Below are positions 1-7,390 of a stretch of DNA of 64,000 bases, piece after piece. This stretch comes from Pseudomonas taiwanensis DSM 21245 (GTDB lineage: Bacteria > Pseudomonadota > Gammaproteobacteria > Pseudomonadales > Pseudomonadaceae), in assembly GCF_000425785.1 (NCBI RefSeq), contig NZ_KE384450.1, positions 282,545 to 346,544 of the forward strand, given 5' to 3'. How positions within the stretch are numbered: position 1 is the stretch's first letter; every line of letters begins with the position of its first letter. The notes below the pieces were generated by a model. That model made no database searches and was not told the origin of the DNA. It saw only the letters and a list, made by a program, of their open reading frames with translations. The translations under genes were made by a program, and so were the position numbers.

Positions 1-134
1 TGGCGCACCGCCTGGCGCAGTACGGTACGAGCAGAGCTCAGCAGGTCCTTGCGGCGAATGCCGATGACCGGGTTCAACCCCAGGGTGTTTTCCGAGGCTT
101 GCCGCTGCAACTCATCGTTGTTCTTGTTACTCAT
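1..134 (-). CDS. phaC1: PHA synthase, class II (5' end only)
   Basis: The first 44 or so codons of a leftward gene run off the window edge. The N-terminus reads MSNKNNDELQRQASENTLG and continues with a GIRRKDLL segment, which I recognise as the start of pseudomonad PhaC1, the class II poly(3-hydroxyalkanoate) synthase that polymerises medium-chain 3-hydroxyacyl-CoA on PHA granules. The lipase-box and catalytic triad lie outside the window, so the call rests on the N-terminus and on the neighbouring DUF971 and hslUV genes, which flank phaC1 in P. putida. A long untranslated stretch and a candidate -24/-12 promoter lie upstream. Confidence 0.9.
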   Translation of the reverse strand, partial: MSNKNNDELQRQASENTLGLNPVIGIRRKDLLSSARTVLRQAVR

Positions 135-354
135 CTACGACGCTCCGTTGTCCTGAGACGCGTACCGGTTTTCCGTGACAGGTGCACGGACGACAGCCCG
201 GTACTACTACTCGGTTGACCAGTGATAAGGAACAGCGGTACTGCGACCGGGTGCGTGTCGGTGATGAGCTGCGGGGATTCTGCGTGTGAAGACAGCCTGC
301 TTTCGCTCGCGACCTCTACAACAACCAGCCTCTCCCCCGAACGCATGAATAGCG

Positions 355-371
355 ATGCAGGGAACTTGCCA
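355..371 (-). promoter_or_regulatory. Candidate sigma-54 (-24/-12) promoter for phaC1
   Basis: On the minus strand the sequence TGGCAAGTTCCCTGCAT matches the sigma-54 consensus TGGCAC-N5-TTGCA, with the invariant GG and GC pairs at the correct spacing. It lies about 220 nt upstream of the phaC1 ATG and points toward it. RpoN-dependent promoters upstream of phaC1 have been proposed in other pseudomonads. Being a promoter here is inference; no upstream activator site was identified. The rest of the 135-487 gap shows only a short dyad at about 411-423. Confidence 0.5.
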
Positions 372-487
372 GCTCCATTGGTTACCCGACTTTCATGTAA
401 TGCGCAAGACAACCCGTAGCGGGTCGTCACTAAGGCATTCAAGCAGATGAGATTAGAAAATGCGCTCTAATGCGTGCGGCCATTGAG

Positions 488-865
488 CTAGAGCATCAGC
501 TTGACGACGGATTCCGAGGGATCGCGGGATTTTCCGGCCTTGTGCAGTTCATCCAGGTACTCGGCCCAGAGTTGTTCCTGGCGCAGGCACAGTTGCTCGA
601 GGTACTCCCAAGTGAACAAACCGCTGTCATGCCCGTCGTCGAAGGTCAATTTCAGTGCATATTGACCCGCCGGTTCCAAACCGACCAGACCGACGTTGAT
701 CTTGCCAAATTGCAAGATGGGATTGCCGTGGCCCTGGACCTCGGCGGAGGGGGAGTGCACCCGCAGGAATTCGGCAGGCAGGTGGTAGACCTCGTCGGGG
801 CCGTAGGTGAGGCTGAGGGTTTTCGAAGCTTTGTGCAGGTTGATGGCGGTGGGCAGGCGGGCCAT
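488..865 (-). CDS. DUF971 family protein (gamma-butyrobetaine hydroxylase-like N-terminal domain)
   Basis: A 125-residue protein with no signal peptide or membrane segment. It fits the DUF971 domain, the small zinc-binding module found at the N-terminus of gamma-butyrobetaine hydroxylase and as a free-standing protein in bacteria. Recognisable pieces are the LRVHSPSAEVQGHG segment after about residue 34 and the central FDDGHDSGLFTW motif. The free-standing form has no settled function. Its place between hslU and phaC1 is conserved in P. putida-type genomes. The gene reads leftward and is separated from hslU by a REP palindrome, so it may or may not be co-transcribed with hslVU. Confidence 0.85.
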   Translation of the reverse strand: MARLPTAINLHKASKTLSLTYGPDEVYHLPAEFLRVHSPSAEVQGHGNPILQFGKINVGLVGLEPAGQYALKLTFDDGHDSGLFTWEYLEQLCLRQEQLWAEYLDELHKAGKSRDPSESVVKLML

Positions 866-936
866 GGGGCGAATCTCTCGGACGCGGATATCGCTAGCTT
901 CCAGCTTCCGCTGCAGGGATTCAAGGGCCCATTCGC

Positions 937-990
937 GGCTAAACCCACCGCCACAGGCTCACGGGTGATCCTATGGCGGCGGGTTTAGCC
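937..990. repeat. REP-type palindrome between hslU and DUF971 gene
   Basis: Two 17-base arms, GGCTAAACCCACCGCCA and TGGCGGCGGGTTTAGCC, form an inverted repeat with one mismatch around a loop of about 20 bases. The GGTTTA/TAAACC core is like other Pseudomonas REP elements in this window. It could also end hslVU transcripts. Confidence 0.75.
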
Positions 991-1008
991 TTGATGCAGT
1001 TGCCAGTC

Positions 1009-2352
1009 TTACAGGATGTAGCGCGACAGGTCTTCGTTCTGCGCCAGCTCACCCAGGTGGCCATTGACGTAAGCTGCGTCGATCTTGATCGGCGTCTCGT
1101 CATGAGCGCTGGCCAGATCGCCAGCACTGAACGACACCTCTTCGAGCAGGCGCTCGAGCAGGGTGTGCAGGCGACGGGCACCGATGTTCTCGGTCTTCTC
1201 GTTGACTTGGTAGGCGATCTCGGCCAGGCGCTTGATGCCGTCGGCGGCGAACTCGATGTTCAGGCCTTCGGTTTTCAGCAGCGCGGCGTACTGCTCGGTC
1301 AGCGATGCGTGCGGCTCTTGCAGGATGCGCTCGAAGTCTTCCGGGGTCAGCGCCTTGAGCTCCACGCGGATCGGCAGACGGCCTTGCAGCTCGGGCACCA
1401 GGTCGCTTGGCTTGCTCAGGTGGAACGCACCTGAGGCAATGAACAGGATGTGGTCGGTCTTGACCATGCCCAGCTTGGTATTGACGGTGCAGCCTTCGAT
1501 CAGCGGCAGCAGGTCGCGCTGCACGCCTTCACGGGACACATCGGCACCGCCGACGTTGCCACGCTTGGCCACCTTGTCGATTTCGTCGATGAACACGATG
1601 CCGTGCTGTTCGACCGCTTCCAGGGCCTTGGCCTTGAGCTCTTCCTCGTTGACCAGGCGGCTCGCCTCTTCGTCGCGCACCATCTTAAGCGCTTCCTTGA
1701 CCTTGAGCTTGCGCGACTTGCGCTTGCCCTTGCCCATGTTGGCGAACAGGCTTTGCAGCTGGTTGGTCATCTCTTCCATGCCCGGCGGCGCGGCGATTTC
1801 GACGCCCATGGAGTCAGCCACTTCGATCTCGATTTCCTTGTCGTCCAGCTGGCCTTCGCGCAGGCGCTTGCGGAACAGCTGGCGGGTGTTGGAGTCGGTG
1901 CTGGTCTGTGCGGCCTCTTCGGCGAAGCTGCTGACACGGGCTTGCGGCAGCAGTGCGTCGAGGATGCGATCTTCGGCAGCGTCTTCGGCGCGGTGGCGCA
2001 CGCGGATGATCTCTTGCTCGCGCAGCATCTTCAGGGCGGCATCGGCCAAGTCGCGGATGATCGATTCGACATCGCGGCCCACATAGCCCACCTCGGTGAA
2101 CTTGGTAGCTTCGACCTTGAGGAACGGCGCGTTGGCCAGCTTGGCCAGTCGGCGGGCGATTTCGGTCTTGCCGACGCCGGTAGGGCCGATCATCAGGATG
2201 TTCTTCGGGGTTACCTCGGCGCGCAGCTCGGCGGGCAGCTGCATGCGCCGCCAGCGGTTGCGCAGGGCGATCGCCACGGCGCGCTTGGCGTCGTCCTGGC
2301 CGATGATGTGGCGGTTGAGTTCGTGGACGATCTCGCGGGGGGTCATGGACAT
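1009..2352 (-). CDS. hslU: ATP-dependent protease ATPase subunit HslU
   Basis: HslU is the AAA+ unfoldase of the HslVU (ClpYQ) protease; it unfolds substrates and threads them into the HslV chamber in the cytoplasm. The 447-residue protein has Walker A GPTGVGKT at residues 56-63, a Walker B in VFIDEIDK, the long I-domain insertion typical of HslU, and the C-terminal EDLSRYIL tail that docks into HslV. I chose the ATG at 2352 (MSMTPREIVHELN). An ORF extending further upstream would add 24 residues unlike any HslU. The start lies 76 bases after the hslV stop, in the same transcription unit. Confidence 0.97.
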   Translation of the reverse strand: MSMTPREIVHELNRHIIGQDDAKRAVAIALRNRWRRMQLPAELRAEVTPKNILMIGPTGVGKTEIARRLAKLANAPFLKVEATKFTEVGYVGRDVESIIRDLADAALKMLREQEIIRVRHRAEDAAEDRILDALLPQARVSSFAEEAAQTSTDSNTRQLFRKRLREGQLDDKEIEIEVADSMGVEIAAPPGMEEMTNQLQSLFANMGKGKRKSRKLKVKEALKMVRDEEASRLVNEEELKAKALEAVEQHGIVFIDEIDKVAKRGNVGGADVSREGVQRDLLPLIEGCTVNTKLGMVKTDHILFIASGAFHLSKPSDLVPELQGRLPIRVELKALTPEDFERILQEPHASLTEQYAALLKTEGLNIEFAADGIKRLAEIAYQVNEKTENIGARRLHTLLERLLEEVSFSAGDLASAHDETPIKIDAAYVNGHLGELAQNEDLSRYIL

Positions 2353-2428
2353 GGTCAAAACGGTCCTTGGGCGGAGTGGTTCAGTGTGGAAAAGCCCCAT
2401 CACCGGGAGGGGGCGCCAGAACAACTGA

Positions 2429-2959
2429 TTACTCGGCCAGGTCCTGCTCCTCGATGGTCAGGTTATGGTTGGTGAACACGCAGATGTCGGCGGCGATGTT
2501 CAGGGCGGATTCGGCGATCTCGCGCGCCGAAAGGTCGGTCTTGTCCAGCAGGGCGCGGGCTGCGGCCTGGGCGTAGGCGCCGCCGGAACCCATGGCGATC
2601 AGGCCATCTTCGGGTTCGACTACGTCGCCGTTGCCGGTGATGATCAGGGAGGCGTCCTTGTTGGCGACGGCCAGCATGGCTTCCAGGCGGCTCAGGGAGC
2701 GGTCGGTACGCCATTCCTTGGCCAGCTCGACGGCGGCGCGGATCAAATGGCCTTGGTGCTTTTCCAGCTGGCCTTCGAAGCGCTCGAACAGGGTGAAGGC
2801 GTCGGCAGTGGCGCCAGCGAAGCCCGCGATGACCTGTCCGTGGTACAGGCGGCGCACCTTCTTGGCATTGCCTTTCATCACGGTGTTGCCAAGGGATACC
2901 TGGCCGTCGCCGCCCATGACGACTTTGCCGTTACGGCGGACAGAAACGATGGTGGTCAA
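2429..2959 (-). CDS. hslV: ATP-dependent protease proteolytic subunit HslV (TTG start)
   Basis: HslV is the proteasome-beta-like peptidase partner of HslU. The frame is open to an ATG at 3007, but the family N-terminus is TTIVSVRRNGK, where the Thr exposed after Met removal is the nucleophile. A TTG at 2959, with GGAG nine bases upstream, starts exactly one residue before that Thr and gives a 176-residue protein of normal length. An upstream start would bury the nucleophile, and the codon at 3007 lies inside the proposed sigma-32 -10 element. Other family marks are GGDGQVSLG near the N-terminus and the GSGGAYAQAAA segment. Confidence 0.96.
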   Translation of the reverse strand: MTTIVSVRRNGKVVMGGDGQVSLGNTVMKGNAKKVRRLYHGQVIAGFAGATADAFTLFERFEGQLEKHQGHLIRAAVELAKEWRTDRSLSRLEAMLAVANKDASLIITGNGDVVEPEDGLIAMGSGGAYAQAAARALLDKTDLSAREIAESALNIAADICVFTNHNLTIEEQDLAE

Positions 2960-3005
2960 GGGGAGAGTCTCCACGCAGCGGGGCGAAAGTGCCTGATGCA
3001 GACTC

Positions 3006-3033
3006 ATATGGGGGTGTGGGGAAGGATTTCAAC
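3006..3033 (-). promoter_or_regulatory. Candidate sigma-32 heat-shock promoter of hslVU
   Basis: On the minus strand GTTGAAA (3033-3027) is followed after 13 bases by CCCCATAT (3013-3006). This matches the RpoH consensus CTTGAAA-N13..17-CCCCATNT with a single mismatch. It lies about 47 nt upstream of the hslV TTG. hslVU is heat-shock controlled in other proteobacteria, so position, orientation and sequence agree. Confidence 0.75.
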
Positions 3034-3079
3034 CGCGGGGGATGAATGGTCAGGCTTGGCAGGTAGGCCTGTGTCGGAT

Positions 3080-3165
3080 CATTCGCGGGTAAACCCGCTC
3101 CTACAGGTCTTGCGCTGCCCTTGAAAACAGCCGTGTCCCAGTAGAAGCGGGTTTGCCCGCGAATG
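3080..3165. repeat. REP pair (inverted) between hslV and pyrC'
   Basis: ATTCGCGGGTAAACCCGCTC and, after about 40 bases, its inverted counterpart AAGCGGGTTTGCCCGCGAAT. Each unit is itself a small palindrome. This is the classical P. putida REP in its usual paired, converging arrangement. Confidence 0.85.
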
Positions 3166-3172
3166 TCTTGAC

Positions 3173-4444
3173 TCAGGCCTCGTGGCAGAGGTGCCCATCG
3201 ACCAAGGTATAACGCACCGCACCCGGCAGGCAGTGGCCGATGAACGGACAGTTCTCACCCCGGGAGAACCACTGTTCGCCAGCAACCGTCGACGCTTTGG
3301 GATCGAACAGCACCAGGTCGGCCGCGCCGCCTGCTTTGAGCTCACCGGCCGGCAGGCGCAGGGCTGCAGCCGGGCCACTGGTCAGGCGAGCCAGCAGGGT
3401 CGGCAGATCCAGCAGGCCGTCGTCAACCAGGGTCATGGCCAGTGGCAGCAAAAGCTCGACGCTGCTGATGCCTGGCTCGGTCGCGCCGAAGGGGGCCAGC
3501 TTGGCGTCACGTTCGTGGGGTTGGTGGTGGCTGGAGATCGCCTGGATCACCCCCGACTTGACCGCCTCGCGCAGGCCATCGCGGTCAGCGGCGGTGCGCA
3601 GCGGCGGTTGTACGTGGTACAGGCTGGAGAAATCTCGCAGCGATTCGTCGGTGAGAATCAACTGGTACAGTGCCACGTCAGCGGTCACCGGCAGCCCCAA
3701 CTGCTGCGCCTGGGCGATCAGCCGGGCGCCGCGGGCGCTGGTGATCTGGGTGAAGTGCGCACGCACGCCGGTCTGCTCGACCAGCAGCAGGTTGCGCGCC
3801 AGGGCAACGGTCTCGGCGGTTTCCGGGATGCCCGGCAAGCCGAGGAAGCTGGCCATGGCGCCTTCGTGAGCCAGGCCGCCTTGGGCCAGGTCGCGGTCCT
3901 GGGAGTGGAACACCACTGTCAGGTCGAAGGTGGCGGCGTACTCCAAGGCACGAGCCAGGGTGCGGTTGTTGGGGATTTCCTTGAGGCCGTTGCCGAAGGC
4001 TACGCAACCGGTGTCGCGCAGGGCCACCAGCTCGGCCAGTTGCTCGCCTTCCAGGCCTTTGGTCAGGGCGCCGATGGGGTAGACCTTGCTGTTGCCTGCC
4101 TCGCGCGCGCGGTCGAGGATCAGTTCGGCCACCGCCGAAGTGTCCAGCACTGGGCGGGTTTGTGGCGGGCAGCACAGGCTGGTCACGCCGCCAGCCACGG
4201 CCGCACGGGTTTCACTGGCAATGTTGCCTTTGCGGCTGTAGCCCGGTTCGCGCAGCGAAACACCCAGGTCTACCAGGCCGGGCGCGGCGACCAGGCCGTC
4301 GGCCTGGATCGTGCGGCTGGCGCTGAAACCTGCCGGTGCCGCCCCGATGGCAGCGATGCGGCCACCGTCCAGGTGCAGGTCGGTGACCTGGTCCAGGCCA
4401 GTCTTGGGATCGATGACCCGGGCGCCGAGAATACTGATGGTCAC
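3173..4444 (-). CDS. pyrC': Dihydroorotase-like protein PyrC' (non-catalytic partner of aspartate transcarbamoylase)
   Basis: This 423-residue protein has the amidohydrolase fold of type I dihydroorotases but lacks the catalytic metal site. Active enzymes carry an HxH pair just before LREPG. Here the segment reads VDLGVSLREPG, with Gly61 and Ser63 in the His positions, and the later TDHAPH-like motif has become SSHHQPH. In P. putida such a degenerate homologue (pyrC', also called pyrX) is a structural subunit required to assemble the PyrB dodecamer, while a separate pyrC does the chemistry. The start overlaps the pyrB stop by four bases, supporting stoichiometric translation. Confidence 0.93.
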   Translation of the reverse strand: MTISILGARVIDPKTGLDQVTDLHLDGGRIAAIGAAPAGFSASRTIQADGLVAAPGLVDLGVSLREPGYSRKGNIASETRAAVAGGVTSLCCPPQTRPVLDTSAVAELILDRAREAGNSKVYPIGALTKGLEGEQLAELVALRDTGCVAFGNGLKEIPNNRTLARALEYAATFDLTVVFHSQDRDLAQGGLAHEGAMASFLGLPGIPETAETVALARNLLLVEQTGVRAHFTQITSARGARLIAQAQQLGLPVTADVALYQLILTDESLRDFSSLYHVQPPLRTAADRDGLREAVKSGVIQAISSHHQPHERDAKLAPFGATEPGISSVELLLPLAMTLVDDGLLDLPTLLARLTSGPAAALRLPAGELKAGGAADLVLFDPKASTVAGEQWFSRGENCPFIGHCLPGAVRYTLVDGHLCHEA

Positions 4445-5445
4445 TGGGCGTTCTCCTGGTCGAGTTGACGTTGCGCGTTCTGCCCGCTCATGGCCATGGA
4501 CAGCACGGCCATGCGCACGGCGATGCCGTAGGTGACCTGATTGAGGATCACCGAGTGTTTGCCATCGGCCACTGCCGACTCGATTTCCACGCCGCGGTTG
4601 ATCGGCCCCGGGTGCATGACGATGGCGTCGGGCTTGGCGGTGGCCAGACGAGCGGTGGTCAGGCCGAACAAACGGTAGAACTCGCCTTCGCTGGGCAGCA
4701 GGCCACCGGCCATGCGCTCGCGCTGAAGGCGCAGCATGATCACCACGTCGACATCCTTCAGGCCTTCGGCGAGGTCGGTGTAGACCTTCACGCCGTATTG
4801 CTCGATGCCGATCGGAATCAGGGTTTTCGGGCCGACCACGCGGATGTCCGGGCAGCCCAGGGCCTTGAGCGCCAGCATGTCGGAGCGGGCGACCCGCGAA
4901 TGCAGGATATCGCCGACGATGGCCACCGAAAGGTTCTCGAAGCTGCCTTTGTGGCGGCGGATGGTGAGCATGTCGAGCATGCCCTGGGTGGGGTGTGCAT
5001 GGCGGCCGTCACCGCCGTTGATCACCGCGACATCCGGGCAGACATGCTCGGCGATGAAGTGGGCGGCACCGGAGTCGGAGTGGCGTACGACGAACATGTC
5101 GGCGGCCATCGCTTCGAGGTTGCGCAGGGTGTCGAACAGGGTCTCGCCCTTGCTGGTCGAGGAGGTCGATACGTTGAGGCTGATCACGTCAGCCGACAGG
5201 CGTTGGGCAGCCAGTTCGAAGGTGGTGCGGGTTCGGGTGGAGTTCTCGAAGAACACGTTGCACACGGTCTTGCCGCGCAGCAAAGGAACTTTCTTGACGG
5301 CCCGGGCGCCGACTTCCAGGAAGGAGTCGGCAGTGTCGAGGATCTCGGTCAGCAGTTCGCGGGGCAAACCGTCGAGCGAGAGGAAGTGGCGCAGCTGGCC
5401 CTGATCATTGAGCTGCAGCGGGCGCTTGGCGTCGAGTGGCGTCAT
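4441..5445 (-). CDS. pyrB: Aspartate carbamoyltransferase catalytic subunit
   Basis: PyrB condenses carbamoyl phosphate with aspartate, the committed step of pyrimidine synthesis. The 334-residue chain has the carbamoyl-phosphate motif STRTR at residues 69-73, the HPTQ motif, and the late MHPGPINRG segment. Compared with the E. coli catalytic chain it carries an N-terminal extension of about 20-30 residues. In Pseudomonas this extension is known to mediate nucleotide inhibition, in place of a separate regulatory chain. No pyrI is present; the downstream overlapping gene is pyrC'. Twelve bases separate it from pyrR upstream. Confidence 0.97.
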   Translation of the reverse strand: MTPLDAKRPLQLNDQGQLRHFLSLDGLPRELLTEILDTADSFLEVGARAVKKVPLLRGKTVCNVFFENSTRTRTTFELAAQRLSADVISLNVSTSSTSKGETLFDTLRNLEAMAADMFVVRHSDSGAAHFIAEHVCPDVAVINGGDGRHAHPTQGMLDMLTIRRHKGSFENLSVAIVGDILHSRVARSDMLALKALGCPDIRVVGPKTLIPIGIEQYGVKVYTDLAEGLKDVDVVIMLRLQRERMAGGLLPSEGEFYRLFGLTTARLATAKPDAIVMHPGPINRGVEIESAVADGKHSVILNQVTYGIAVRMAVLSMAMSGQNAQRQLDQENAQ

Positions 5446-5457
5446 CGCGGGGGACTC

Positions 5458-5976
5458 TTAAAGGGCGGAAGCGGTGGCGAGGTCCTGGCGCTCGAGTGCG
5501 AGCGGTGCGGGTCCGGTCAATTTTACCCGCTCATTGGGGGCCAGCGACAGGGTGGCACCGAGCACGTTCGGACGGATCGGCAGTTCACCGGCGTCGAGAT
5601 CGACCAGGCAGACCAGTGTCACGCTGGCCGGGCGGCCGTAGTCGAACAGTTCGTTGAGGGCGGCGCGGATGGTGCGGCCGCTCATCAGCACGTCATCGAT
5701 CAGCACCAGATGCTGGCCTTCGACCTCGAACGGCAGCTCGGACGGCCGCACCTGCGGATGCAGGCCGTTCTGGCTGAAGTCGTCACGGTAGAACGAGACA
5801 TCCAGGGTCCCCAATGGGCTGCTATCACCCATTTCCTGCTGCAGGGCCTGGGCTACCCAGACACCGCCCGTGCGGATGCCGATGAAGCGGGGTTCGGTAA
5901 TGGCGCGGCGGGCCAGATGGGCGCGAAGATCGACAGCCATCTGCCGGATCAGCTCGGCGGGGTTGGGTAGGCTCAT
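5458..5976 (-). CDS. pyrR: Bifunctional pyr operon regulator / uracil phosphoribosyltransferase PyrR
   Basis: A 172-residue type I phosphoribosyltransferase with the PRPP-binding loop LVLIDDVLMSGRTIRAAL near residue 95, typical of PyrR. In Bacillus PyrR is an RNA-binding attenuator with weak UPRTase activity; in pseudomonads a role in pyr control has been reported, but the mode is less settled. A good ribosome site (AGGAG) precedes the ATG. It sits directly upstream of pyrB and 48 bases after ruvX. I did not find an obvious antiterminator/terminator pair in the short ruvX-pyrR gap. Confidence 0.93.
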   Translation of the reverse strand: MSLPNPAELIRQMAVDLRAHLARRAITEPRFIGIRTGGVWVAQALQQEMGDSSPLGTLDVSFYRDDFSQNGLHPQVRPSELPFEVEGQHLVLIDDVLMSGRTIRAALNELFDYGRPASVTLVCLVDLDAGELPIRPNVLGATLSLAPNERVKLTGPAPLALERQDLATASAL

Positions 5977-6024
5977 TGCGTGCTCCTTGGGAGGGCGCCG
6001 GGTTGGCCCGGCGGCAAAGCGGAT

Positions 6025-6450
6025 TTAAGTGTTGGCCTCCAGCCAGCCTTGCAGCAGCAGGGCAGCGGCGATGGCATCGACCGGGTTGTCGCGGTAGCTG
6101 CCGTGCCGGCCGCCACGGGCCATCTGCTCGCCTTTGGCTTCAAAGGTAGTCAGGCGTTCATCGTGGGTGTGCACGGGCAGGTTGAAGCGGCCATTGAGGC
6201 GGCGGGCAAACTTTTCAGCACGCTCGCTCATGTCGCTGGGCGTGCCGTCCATGTTCAGCGGCAGGCCGACGACGATGGCGTCGGGTTTCCATTCCTTGAT
6301 CAGCTTCTCCACCTGGTTCCAGTCCGGTACGCCGTTCTGCGCCTTGAGCACACATAGCTCGCGGGCTTGTCCGGTGATCACTTGGCCCACTGCCACGCCA
6401 ATTTGTTTACTGCCGTAGTCGAAGCCCAGCAGCAGGCGAAGTTCGGCCAT
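6025..6450 (-). CDS. ruvX: Putative pre-16S rRNA nuclease YqgF/RuvX
   Basis: A 141-residue RNase H-fold protein with the family N-terminus LLLGFDYGSKQIGVAVG, the VVGLPLNMDG segment and the HDERLTT motif. In E. coli YqgF takes part in 5' maturation of 16S rRNA; the RuvX name comes from a weaker proposal of Holliday-junction activity. Its ATG overlaps the algH stop by one base (TGATG), so translation is probably coupled. This algH-ruvX-pyrR-pyrB order is conserved in Pseudomonas. Confidence 0.95.
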   Translation of the reverse strand: MAELRLLLGFDYGSKQIGVAVGQVITGQARELCVLKAQNGVPDWNQVEKLIKEWKPDAIVVGLPLNMDGTPSDMSERAEKFARRLNGRFNLPVHTHDERLTTFEAKGEQMARGGRHGSYRDNPVDAIAAALLLQGWLEANT

Positions 6451-7019
6451 CAGGCGTGGCCCGCCTGGCTGGTCAGCAGATTGAGGTTGATCCCCAGGCT
6501 GGCGGCGGCGGCATCAAGCCGCAGGTCGCTGGCCAGGCCAAAGATGATCTCGGGGTCGAAGGGGCAGTTGAGCCAGGCGTTGTCGGCCAGTTCGGCCTCC
6601 AGCTGGCCAGCTTCCCAGCCCGCGTAGCCCAGGGTGATAAGGCTCTGTTTAGGGCCCACCCCGGCAGCGATGGCCAGCAGCACGTCCTGCGAAGTGGTCA
6701 GCGACAGGCCGTCGAGGGCGACGGTGGCCTGGAAGCTGCATTCGTTGGTGTGCAGGACGAACCCTCGGTCGGTCTGCACCGGGCCGCCTTGGTAGATCGG
6801 CACCTGCAAGGTGCTGGCCGGTGGCTCCTCGTCCGGGCGCAACTGCTCGAGAATGTCGGCCAGGTTCAGCTCCTGAGGTCGGTTGACCACCAGGCCCATG
6901 GCGCCATTGGCGTTATGCTCGACGATGTACGTGAGGGTCTGGGCAAAGTTCGGATCGGTCATGTGTGGCATGGCGATCAGGAACTGGTGCTTGAGGTAGC
7001 TCGGAGTGAGGGTTTTCAT
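6450..7019 (-). CDS. algH: YqgE/AlgH family protein
   Basis: A 189-residue DUF179 protein. Family signatures are the N-terminal YLKHQFLIAMPHMTDPNF segment, NGAMGLVVNRP, and the later LGYAGWEAGQLE motif. AlgH was linked to alginate regulation in P. aeruginosa, but its biochemical role is unknown. I place the start at the ATG at 7019 (MKTLTPSYLK). The frame stays open for 36 more codons upstream, but that part runs into REP repeat DNA and does not resemble the family. There is no clear Shine-Dalgarno before this ATG. It is probably the first gene of the ruvX-pyrRBC' unit. Confidence 0.94.
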   Translation of the reverse strand: MKTLTPSYLKHQFLIAMPHMTDPNFAQTLTYIVEHNANGAMGLVVNRPQELNLADILEQLRPDEEPPASTLQVPIYQGGPVQTDRGFVLHTNECSFQATVALDGLSLTTSQDVLLAIAAGVGPKQSLITLGYAGWEAGQLEAELADNAWLNCPFDPEIIFGLASDLRLDAAAASLGINLNLLTSQAGHA

Positions 7020-7081
7020 GGGAGATAGTGTGGCGCCAGGTGGCGAGACTGACAAGGTGCTCTGTATGTCGGGAGGTTTTT

Positions 7082-7372
7082 GGCGTTTGTGGGATTGGGC
7101 GCCGCTTGTGCGGCGCATCGCGAGCAAGGCTCGCTCCTACGAGGGGGGAGCGGTGTCGGGTGCAAGTTATGCTGGCGTGACTGGCCCGGAACAAGCTGGC
7201 GTTTGTGGGATTGAGCGCCGCTTGTGCGGCGCATCGCGAGCAAGGCTCGCTCCTACGGGGAGGGGCGGGTGCTAATTACGCTGGCGTGACCGGCCCGAAC
7301 AAAGCGTAGGAGCGAGCCTTGCTCGCGATGCGCAGCGCGAGCGACGCTCGATTCACGCCCCACCACAAGCCC
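7082..7372. repeat. Cluster of three REP-like units (two direct, one inverted)
   Basis: A roughly 110-base block starting GGCGTTTGTGGGATTG and containing GCATCGCGAGCAAGGCTCGC occurs at about 7082-7196. It recurs, slightly diverged, at 7198-7305. Immediately after, 7306-7372 carries the same palindrome inverted (GTAGGAGCGAGCCTTGCTCG...). The direct copies also share their flanks (GCTGGCGTGACYGGCCCG), so whole units were duplicated, not only the palindromic core. The block fills the algH-tonB gap and lies between the algH start and the tonB stop. Confidence 0.85.
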
Positions 7373-7390
7373 CAGACCGTACCCTCTCGA

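Noticed and set aside
131..442. A 103-codon minus-strand frame upstream of phaC1
   Set aside because: It runs across the proposed sigma-54 promoter and the phaC1 leader, has no ribosome site, and its protein resembles nothing I know.
4465..5970. A 501-codon plus-strand frame across pyrB and pyrR
   Set aside because: It covers two well-supported minus-strand genes and has no coding features of its own.
7082..7372. Possible CRISPR array (repeats separated by unique sequence)
   Set aside because: Only two direct copies, each palindromic and longer than CRISPR repeats, with a third copy inverted and no cas genes; this is a REP cluster.
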